Assembly (NCBI GenBank): GCA_046346665.1
Contig: JAXMHQ010000051.1
Span: 1-16,867, forward strand
DNA from: JAXMHQ01 sp046346665
GTDB taxonomy: Bacteria > Verrucomicrobiota > Verrucomicrobiia > Limisphaerales > JAXMHQ01
Length of the DNA: 16,867 bases
Direction of reading: 5' to 3'
The notes under the pieces: model-generated
The model's database searches: none
Seen by the model: the letters and a program-made list of their open reading frames with translations, nothing else
Told to the model about the DNA's origin: nothing
In this document: piece after piece, positions 1 to 4,952 of the stretch
Position numbering within the stretch: position 1 is the stretch's first letter
How the letters are laid out: each line of letters starts with the position of its first letter
Position numbers and translations under genes: made by a program

Positions 1-339
1 GCGCCGGCCGGCATCCGGCTGACGGCGGATCGCACCACGCTCGCCGGCGGCAAATCAGGCATCGCCCTCGTGGCCGTTGAGGTGGTGGACGCAAAAGGCC
101 GGCTCGTGCCGGTCGCCGGCAATCGCATTCATTTCAAAATCGAAGGCGCTGGAAAGATCATCGGCGTGGGGAACGGGGATCCGAGCAGCCACGAAGCCGA
201 CAAAGCCGCCGAACGATCCGTGTTTAACGGACTGGCGCAGGTGATTGTGCAGTCCACCGGGAAAACGGGAAACATCGCATTGACGGCGACTGCGGAAGGT
301 TTGAAACCGGCGACGGCCAGCCTGCGGACGGACAAATGA
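1..339 (+). CDS. Glycoside hydrolase family 2 (beta-galactosidase-like), C-terminal end only
   Basis: The reading frame is open from the first base and ends at TGA 337-339, giving the last 112 residues of a longer protein whose start lies outside the window. The visible part is a beta-sandwich of the bacterial Ig/invasin-like kind found at the C-terminus of many family 2 glycoside hydrolases. The segment around residues 56-80 contains GVGNGDPSSHE followed by an FNGLAQVIVQS stretch, which is characteristic of that domain in Bacteroidota and Verrucomicrobiota enzymes annotated as beta-galactosidases. The catalytic barrel is not in the window, so the substrate (beta-galactoside, mannoside or glucuronide) cannot be fixed. 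The stop codon overlaps the start of the fucosidase by four bases (ATGA), so the two are probably translated from one mRNA. The family call is good; the specificity is open. Confidence 0.8.
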   Translation, partial: APAGIRLTADRTTLAGGKSGIALVAVEVVDAKGRLVPVAGNRIHFKIEGAGKIIGVGNGDPSSHEADKAAERSVFNGLAQVIVQSTGKTGNIALTATAEGLKPATASLRTDK

Positions 340-1745
340 AAACGATACTCGACTGCACCACCCATCGATCGCCGGCTCACGGCGCTTCGCGCAGAGGCCT
401 CGGGCAATTCGTGCTCGTGGTCCTGGCGATTTTTGCCGGGGCACTTGGTGAATCCCGCGCGGCGGAACCGGCCGCATCCGAACCGGCGGCCGCGCGGGAG
501 GCGCGCGTGGCGCGCTGGCGCGAGGCGCGGTTCGGCATGTTCATTCACTGGGGGCTTTATGCGATCCCGGGCCGCGGCGAATGGGTGCAGTGGAGCGAAC
601 AGATCCCAGTGAACGAATACGCGAAACTCGCGGATCAATTTCATCCGACCCATTTCAGCGCGGACGCCTGGGCGGAGTTAGCCAAATCCGCCGGGATGAA
701 ATATGTCGTGCTGACTTCCCGGCATCATGACGGGTTTGCGCTGTTCAACGACGGAACGAACCGGTTCACCAGTGTGAACGCCGCGGCGCATCGCGATTTC
801 GTCGCGGATTACGTCGCGGCCGTTCGAAAGGCAGGGCTGCAGGTCGGCCTGTATTACTCGCCCCTGGACTGGCGGTTTCCGGGTTATATCCTGCCCGACA
901 TCCAGCGGGAGAGCGCCGAGGCCATGCGCGCGCAGTATCACCGCCAGATGCACGAGCTGCTTTCGAATTACGGTCCCCTTGATGTGCTGTGGTTTGACGG
1001 CGGCGAGATGGATTGGCTGAGCTTCGGGGGCGACTGGCAGGGGCCGGAGTGGAAGAAGCGTCCGTATGGGCAGCATTACAAGGGCGGATTCAACTGGGGT
1101 CACGACGAGGTTTACGCGATGCTGCGGCGCCTGCAGCCGGGCGCGGTGATCAACGGCCGCGCGGATATGCCGGAGGATTTTCATTCGCGCGAAGGCTACG
1201 GCGCGCTCGGCGATTTCGACGATCAACATCCGTGGGAACTCTGCGTGCCGATGGCCGGCGCGTGGGGATATCAGCCCAACATGCAACCGCGGCCGCTGAA
1301 GGAATACATCCAGTTGCTCGCCAAAGTGGCCGGGCGCGACGGCAACCTGATCATGAACGTCGGGCCGGATCCGAACGGCCGGGTGGATGAGGCGCAGGCG
1401 AAGCGCCTGGTCGAAATCGGCGCCTGGCTGAAGCAATACGGCCAAAGCATCTACGGCACGCGCGGCGGGCCGTTCCTGCCGGGCGATTGGGGCGCCGCCA
1501 CGCGGCGGGGCGACACGATTTATTTGCACGTGCTGAATTGGCCGCAGGACAAGCTGGTGTTGCCGGGCATTCCGGCGAAGGTGCGAAAAGCCCTGGCGTT
1601 GACGGGCGGCAATCCCACTGTTTCCCAAACGGATTCCGCCATCACGATCTCACTGGCCGGCGCCGATCGCAGCGATATGGACACAATCATCGCGCTTGAA
1701 TTGGATTCGTCCGCGGCGTCGATACCCTTGGCGCGGGTGGAGTGA
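336..1745 (+). CDS. Alpha-L-fucosidase, GH29, exported
   Basis: This gene encodes 469 residues that hydrolyse terminal alpha-L-fucose from glycans with retention of configuration. Residues 1-43 form a long-n-region signal peptide (hydrophobic core about 24-36, Ala-rich cleavage region), so the enzyme acts in the periplasm or outside. GH29 signatures run in order: FGMFIHWG (66-73), a TSRHHDGF stretch ending near 134, WFDGGE (219-224) with the expected nucleophile Asp221, WELC (300-303) and WGY (310-312), and NLIMNVGPDPNG (337-348). A short C-terminal beta region follows. The length is normal for the family. The start overlaps the upstream stop (ATGA), implying translational coupling to the GH2 gene; no clear Shine-Dalgarno is visible. 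The general acid/base residue cannot be assigned by eye because it is poorly conserved in GH29. Confidence 0.93.
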   Translation: MKTILDCTTHRSPAHGASRRGLGQFVLVVLAIFAGALGESRAAEPAASEPAAAREARVARWREARFGMFIHWGLYAIPGRGEWVQWSEQIPVNEYAKLADQFHPTHFSADAWAELAKSAGMKYVVLTSRHHDGFALFNDGTNRFTSVNAAAHRDFVADYVAAVRKAGLQVGLYYSPLDWRFPGYILPDIQRESAEAMRAQYHRQMHELLSNYGPLDVLWFDGGEMDWLSFGGDWQGPEWKKRPYGQHYKGGFNWGHDEVYAMLRRLQPGAVINGRADMPEDFHSREGYGALGDFDDQHPWELCVPMAGAWGYQPNMQPRPLKEYIQLLAKVAGRDGNLIMNVGPDPNGRVDEAQAKRLVEIGAWLKQYGQSIYGTRGGPFLPGDWGAATRRGDTIYLHVLNWPQDKLVLPGIPAKVRKALALTGGNPTVSQTDSAITISLAGADRSDMDTIIALELDSSAASIPLARVE

Positions 1746-1754
1746 GGGATCCTT

Positions 1755-1782
1755 CAGAATCCAGAATTCAGAATTCAGGAGT
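1755..1782 (+). repeat. Short 7-bp tandem repeat (CAGAATT type)
   Basis: Ten bases after the fucosidase stop there are three consecutive heptamers, CAGAATC, CAGAATT and CAGAATT, followed by a degenerate fourth, CAGGAGT. The repeat sits in the 135-bp gap before the next gene. It contains overlapping palindromic GAATTC sites. Nothing shows a function; it resembles the short heptanucleotide repeats found between genes in some bacterial groups. Confidence 0.6.
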
Positions 1783-1880
1783 TGGAAGCGGGTCGCGCGA
1801 AGGGCGCGAGGGATGCGAAAGGGAGGACTTGGGTAAGATCTTTGGTTCCACAAATGCGGGTGTTTATCTATTGTGAACGG

Positions 1881-3050
1881 ATGAACTACGCGCTGAGGCT
1901 CGCCATGGTCGTTTCGACTTTCTGTTTCGCCGGTTCGGTGTCCGGCCAGATCACGGCGACCGCGTCGGATCGATCTGCTCCCGTCCATCCCTGCGGCTTT
2001 TGGAGCAGCGGGGATGTGAGGGAATACAAAGCCAGCCTGGCGAGATCATCCGAACTGAAGAATGTTCTCAAGGATCTTCAGGCCTGGGGCGACAAGCGCA
2101 TTTCAGAATCGCTCGACGTCCCCGCGCATGGGCTGGATACGAATGGGACCTGGACATTTCCCGGCTTCGCGCGCGGCTACCAGGACGTTTCGGGCAACTG
2201 GCAATGGGAATGGAAGTTCAATGGCAAACTGCAGCAGCGCACGGCCGACGTCTCCAGCCTGGGCATGCTCTACGCCCTGACCGGCGACGGGAAATACGCG
2301 GCGTTTGCCAAACAACTCCTGGTTGCCCTGGCCGATGCTTATGCGAAAGGCGGCGCGGACGAAAAGGGCCATGACCATTTCGAGGCCTATGGATTTGACG
2401 GCGGTGATGCCGGGATGTTCCTGGCCAAGGCGTGTCATGGTTATGACCTGATTTTTAATGCGGTGCCTTCTGCGGACCGGGCTTATATCGAACGCGATCT
2501 TATCCGGCCGATGGCGGAGCACCTCAGCGAAGCCGGTTATATGTACACGGGCCACGCTCGGTGGGGCATGGTTTGTCTTTATGGCGTCTTCATCGCGGGC
2601 GTGACGCTCAACGATCCGGCGCTGGTAGAGCCGACGCTTTACGGCCGGGGCGGCACGCGGGACCACGTGACCGGGGGTTTCATGGATTGTTTCAAGCAGG
2701 CCTGCCTGCGCGACGGGGTGATCTGGGGAGCGGACACCAAGATGGAAGAACAGATGGCGGCGGTGTGCGTTCTGACAACGGTGGCCGAGGTGATGCGGCA
2801 TCACGGACTGGATCTTTACGCGCACCAGGACAGGGCGTTGAAGAAATCCTACGACGCGTCGGTGGCGGCCGTGAACGGCGACGTTTCGAAGCTGCTGCCG
2901 CTGCCCGGTGTTGACGCATTCCCGTATGCTTTCCTGCGCTACCAGGAATCCAAATATCTGCCCGTGGTGAGCCGGCTCAAACCGGGATTCACGTTTGCGA
3001 TCAGCGAGCGGCTCCCACCGCCCGGCGCGGGCGGTGGGAATAGCCAATAG
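1881..3050 (+). CDS. Exported alginate-lyase/heparinase II-III-like toroid protein (putative polysaccharide lyase)
   Basis: I place the start at ATG 1881 (389 aa) because it gives a clean signal peptide: hydrophobic residues 5-19, then Ser-Gly-Gln. An in-frame TTG at 1782 would put 33 unlikely residues ahead of it. The body is mostly helical. The SSLGMLYALTGDGKYA segment (125-140), followed by long helices and CHGYDLIF (185-192), is the pattern of the (alpha/alpha) toroid shared by alginate lyases and the N-terminal domain of heparinase II/III enzymes. TGHARWGM (223-230) lies where those enzymes keep active-site residues, but I cannot name the catalytic base. The usual C-terminal beta-sandwich is absent, so this is either a toroid-only lyase or a shortened relative. 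Its last residues (PPPGAGGGNSQ) come from a palindrome and a heptamer repeat rather than from conserved domain. The glycan-degrading neighbours support a role in polysaccharide cleavage; the exact family is uncertain. Confidence 0.6.
   Translation: MNYALRLAMVVSTFCFAGSVSGQITATASDRSAPVHPCGFWSSGDVREYKASLARSSELKNVLKDLQAWGDKRISESLDVPAHGLDTNGTWTFPGFARGYQDVSGNWQWEWKFNGKLQQRTADVSSLGMLYALTGDGKYAAFAKQLLVALADAYAKGGADEKGHDHFEAYGFDGGDAGMFLAKACHGYDLIFNAVPSADRAYIERDLIRPMAEHLSEAGYMYTGHARWGMVCLYGVFIAGVTLNDPALVEPTLYGRGGTRDHVTGGFMDCFKQACLRDGVIWGADTKMEEQMAAVCVLTTVAEVMRHHGLDLYAHQDRALKKSYDASVAAVNGDVSKLLPLPGVDAFPYAFLRYQESKYLPVVSRLKPGFTFAISERLPPPGAGGGNSQ
3013..3039. repeat. Perfect 12-bp-stem hairpin inside the end of the toroid gene
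   Basis: TCCCACCGCCCG (3013-3024) is exactly complementary to CGGGCGGTGGGA (3028-3039) around a 3-base GCG loop. It encodes the Pro/Gly-rich tail of the toroid protein. It could stop transcription, but no run of T follows on either strand, so it does not fit a classical intrinsic terminator. Confidence 0.7.
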
Positions 3051-3112
3051 CCGATAGCCAAAGCGTATTCTCGAGGAGGTGAGGATACAGTCACCACCGC
3101 TATTGGCTATTC
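3038..3112. repeat. Inverted repeat of AATAGCC heptamers spanning two convergent gene ends
   Basis: The left arm 3038-3051 (GAATAGCCAATAGC) is exactly complementary to the right arm 3099-3112, with 47 bases between. The left arm belongs to three tandem heptamers (AATAGCC, AATAGCC, GATAGCC; 3039-3059). The TAG stop codon of the + strand toroid gene lies in the left arm and the TAG of the - strand esterase lies in the right arm, so both proteins end in Asn-Ser-Gln. The arrangement could act as a two-way terminator or mRNA 3'-end stabiliser for the convergent genes; this is inference. Confidence 0.75.
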
Positions 3113-4080
3113 GTCTTGAACGCCTGCTGCGCGAACCAATAAAGATTGGCCGACCACTCCGGATCGTCGTGTGCGTGCGAATCCACATTCCACACATGCG
3201 GCACCCCCTGCTCTTTCAACATCCGGTGAACGCCCTGGCTGACGCGGATCAGGCCGTCCTTGTTGCCGCACGCAATCCAAATGAGCTTGAACTGCCGGCC
3301 CGTCGCCGGATCCGGCAACAGTTTGCCGCCGGACGATATCCCGCCGAACTCACGCGTGTTCGGCGCCGAGGAGAATCCGCCGACGCACGCGAAGATCTCG
3401 GGATGGACGAGGCCGATGTTCAGCGCCTGCCCGCCGCCCATGGAAAGTCCCGCCAGCGCCCGGTGCTCGCTGTTGGTGTAAACGGAATAGTGCGATTGCA
3501 CGAACGGAAGGATGTCCTGGACCAAGTCCTTCTCGAACGGCGCCGCCCAGTTGTCGAACCGCCCGTTCACGCCGTTCCGGCTAGAACTGCGGCCCGCCTC
3601 GCAATCGGCCGCCGTCAGGTTCGCGTCGCCATTCGGAAACACCATGAGGATCGGCTGGATCTTCCCGTCGGCCAGCAGATTGTCGATGACGTTGTCCGCG
3701 TGGCAGCCGCCAAGCCATTGCCGATCATCCATCCCGAGGCCGTGCAGCAGGATGAGCACGGGATACTTCCGATCGGCCGAGTAACCGGGCGGCGTGTAGA
3801 CGCGCAACTGGCGTCGTGTCCCGAGGCTTTTCGATTCATAAGTCACCGCCTTCACTTCGCCGTGGGGGATGTTGTCGCGCCTCTCGTTGAACCCGGCGGG
3901 CGGCTCGGGGAACGCCGGCTTGTCGTCCGGGGCCAGTTCAATCGGACCGCCGAACCGGGGGCGCGGGGCGGGGTTGGCTCCGGCCTGGTTCGTTCCGTCG
4001 GCAGCGGCGACGGAACGGAGCCCGAGGAAAAGGTTGCAGGCCAGCAGGAGCGCTGAGGGTCGGAAGATGGACGTGTTCAT
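3100..4080 (-). CDS. Exported esterase, alpha/beta-hydrolase of the esterase D / feruloyl-esterase-like group (PF00756 type)
   Basis: This is a 326-residue enzyme if started at the ATG at 4080, which gives a tidy signal peptide (hydrophobic core about residues 9-21, cleavage near SVAAA). An in-frame ATG at 4113 would add 11 residues. Neither start has a clear Shine-Dalgarno. In 326-aa numbering the catalytic triad is visible: Ser213 in GLSMGG, Asp275 in CGNKDGL, and His304 five residues before Trp309. The oxyanion-side LLHGLGMDD stretch lies at 111-119. This domain occurs in feruloyl and acetyl-xylan esterases and in enzymes acting on other acyl esters, so the precise ester is unknown. The neighbouring fucosidase and lyase-like gene suggest removal of ester decorations from a polysaccharide. 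It converges on the toroid gene and ends inside a shared inverted repeat. A decayed relative lies at 13232-13395. Confidence 0.87.
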   Translation of the reverse strand: MNTSIFRPSALLLACNLFLGLRSVAAADGTNQAGANPAPRPRFGGPIELAPDDKPAFPEPPAGFNERRDNIPHGEVKAVTYESKSLGTRRQLRVYTPPGYSADRKYPVLILLHGLGMDDRQWLGGCHADNVIDNLLADGKIQPILMVFPNGDANLTAADCEAGRSSSRNGVNGRFDNWAAPFEKDLVQDILPFVQSHYSVYTNSEHRALAGLSMGGGQALNIGLVHPEIFACVGGFSSAPNTREFGGISSGGKLLPDPATGRQFKLIWIACGNKDGLIRVSQGVHRMLKEQGVPHVWNVDSHAHDDPEWSANLYWFAQQAFKTNSQ

Positions 4081-4143
4081 CGTGGTGGCATGATAGAACG
4101 CAGTGGATTTCATCGGCCATCAAAACCAGTCGGCTGGATCTTT

Positions 4144-4185
4144 GGGTGGTTGGATGAATGGACCCGCAGATCAATCCAACCATCC
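4144..4185. repeat. Imperfect hairpin, 12-bp stem
   Basis: GGGTGGTTGGAT (4144-4155) can pair with ATCCAACCATCC (4174-4185), with one G-U pair and an 18-base loop. Further ATCC-rich sequence follows. It lies between two same-strand genes, and no function is evident. Confidence 0.45.
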
Positions 4186-4305
4186 ATTTATCCAAAATTC
4201 AACGCAGGGGCTCGATGCGCGCAGGGCCGACGCATCTAAATCGCGGGCAGAGACGGCGCGCGGCGCAACGTTGCAGAGGGCGAACGCCAGGCGCCGTTCC
4301 GCTTT

Positions 4306-4349
4306 CCGCCCGCTGATACGCGGGCGGGGACGCCGCAGCGCGGCGTCCC
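4306..4349. repeat. Two back-to-back palindromes, REP-like
   Basis: The first stem is CCGCCCGC (4306-4313) with GCGGGCGG (4320-4327), loop TGATAC. The second is GGGACGCCGC (4327-4336) with GCGGCGTCCC (4340-4349), loop AGC. Both are perfect, and they meet at base 4327. They lie about 75 bases beyond the stop of the STAS gene, so they could slow or stop its transcription, although no T-run follows. The layout is like a repetitive extragenic palindrome pair; whether it recurs in the genome cannot be seen here. Confidence 0.65.
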
Positions 4350-4421
4350 TACCGTCTGAATTCCACGATCGCGCGCCTCTTTCCACATTCGATGCGCCGG
4401 CCCTGTCGACGCAGCCTTTGC

Positions 4422-4856
4422 CTATTGCTGAGACGGGGTCGGGCCCGCGCCACGGCTTCCCGTGCCTGGCCACGGATTTTCCGGTCCGCTGCCTTTTCGC
4501 TGGGCGAGGTAGCGGTCCAGGGCTTCGAGGTCCTTGAACACGCTGATGCCGGGAAGCGCCTGAATGATGGCGAACACTTCCGCGACCTGGGGCTGCATGT
4601 TGACGAAGGTCGCGCTGCTTCCGCGCATGGTCATCTGCTTGCGCGCGTTGGAAAACAGCCGCAGACCCGCGCTGCTGACGAACGTCAACTGGCCCAGGTC
4701 GAACACCAGCTCCTGGATCCGCCCCGCGAGCACCTTCATCAACTCGCGGTCCAGCTCCGGCGCCGTCGCCGTGTCGAGACTCCCGGCCAGTTTGATGATG
4801 GTCGCTTCGGCGCTGTGGGAGGTCTTGCCTTTTTCGATCTGAATGGTGAGTGCCAT
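4422..4856 (-). CDS. STAS-domain protein, anti-sigma-factor-antagonist type
   Basis: A 144-residue cytoplasmic protein with no signal peptide. Residues 1-113 form a single STAS domain: beta-strand start (LTIQIEKG), IIKLAGSLDTATAPEL (20-35), VFDLGQLTFVSSAGLR (51-66), and a closing helix near 100-116. Ser62 aligns with the serine phosphorylated in SpoIIAA-like antagonists; the usual preceding Asp is Ser61 here, a variant seen in many bacterial members. Residues 117-144 are a Gly/Pro-rich tail of low complexity. Proteins of this class bind anti-sigma kinases in partner-switching control, but no kinase or phosphatase is in this window, so the partner is unknown. It lies 96 bp downstream of the 972-aa gene on the same strand and may be the last gene of that operon or separately expressed. 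Confidence 0.85.
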   Translation of the reverse strand: MALTIQIEKGKTSHSAEATIIKLAGSLDTATAPELDRELMKVLAGRIQELVFDLGQLTFVSSAGLRLFSNARKQMTMRGSSATFVNMQPQVAEVFAIIQALPGISVFKDLEALDRYLAQRKGSGPENPWPGTGSRGAGPTPSQQ

Positions 4857-4952
4857 AGACGAGCTCGCTTCAAGATTGGTTCGACTGACGAGACATGCTT
4901 TAACACGGATCCCGGTTGTCGAGAAGCAATAAAGTCGATGAATCGGCAGCCG

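Larger units (their letters stand above)
4081..4421. other. Intergenic region without a supportable gene
   Basis: This 341-bp stretch lies between the esterase start and the STAS gene stop, both on the - strand. No frame has a recognisable protein. It holds an imperfect hairpin (4144-4155 with 4174-4185, 12 pairs with one G-U) and two adjacent perfect hairpins at 4306-4349. The promoter of the esterase should lie near 4081-4140, but I cannot point to convincing -35/-10 boxes. Confidence 0.6.

Noticed and set aside
1782..1880. TTG-initiated extension of the toroid protein by 33 residues
   Set aside because: The added residues are encoded by the heptamer-flanking region and would bury the signal peptide; ATG 1881 is better despite a weak ribosome binding site.
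3013..3112. Classical rho-independent terminator between the convergent genes
   Set aside because: Strong stems exist, but no T-run follows on either strand, so I list them only as repeats.
3079..4056. A 325-aa + strand frame opposite the esterase
   Set aside because: The - strand encodes a complete catalytic triad and a signal peptide; the + frame is Arg-rich with no motif.
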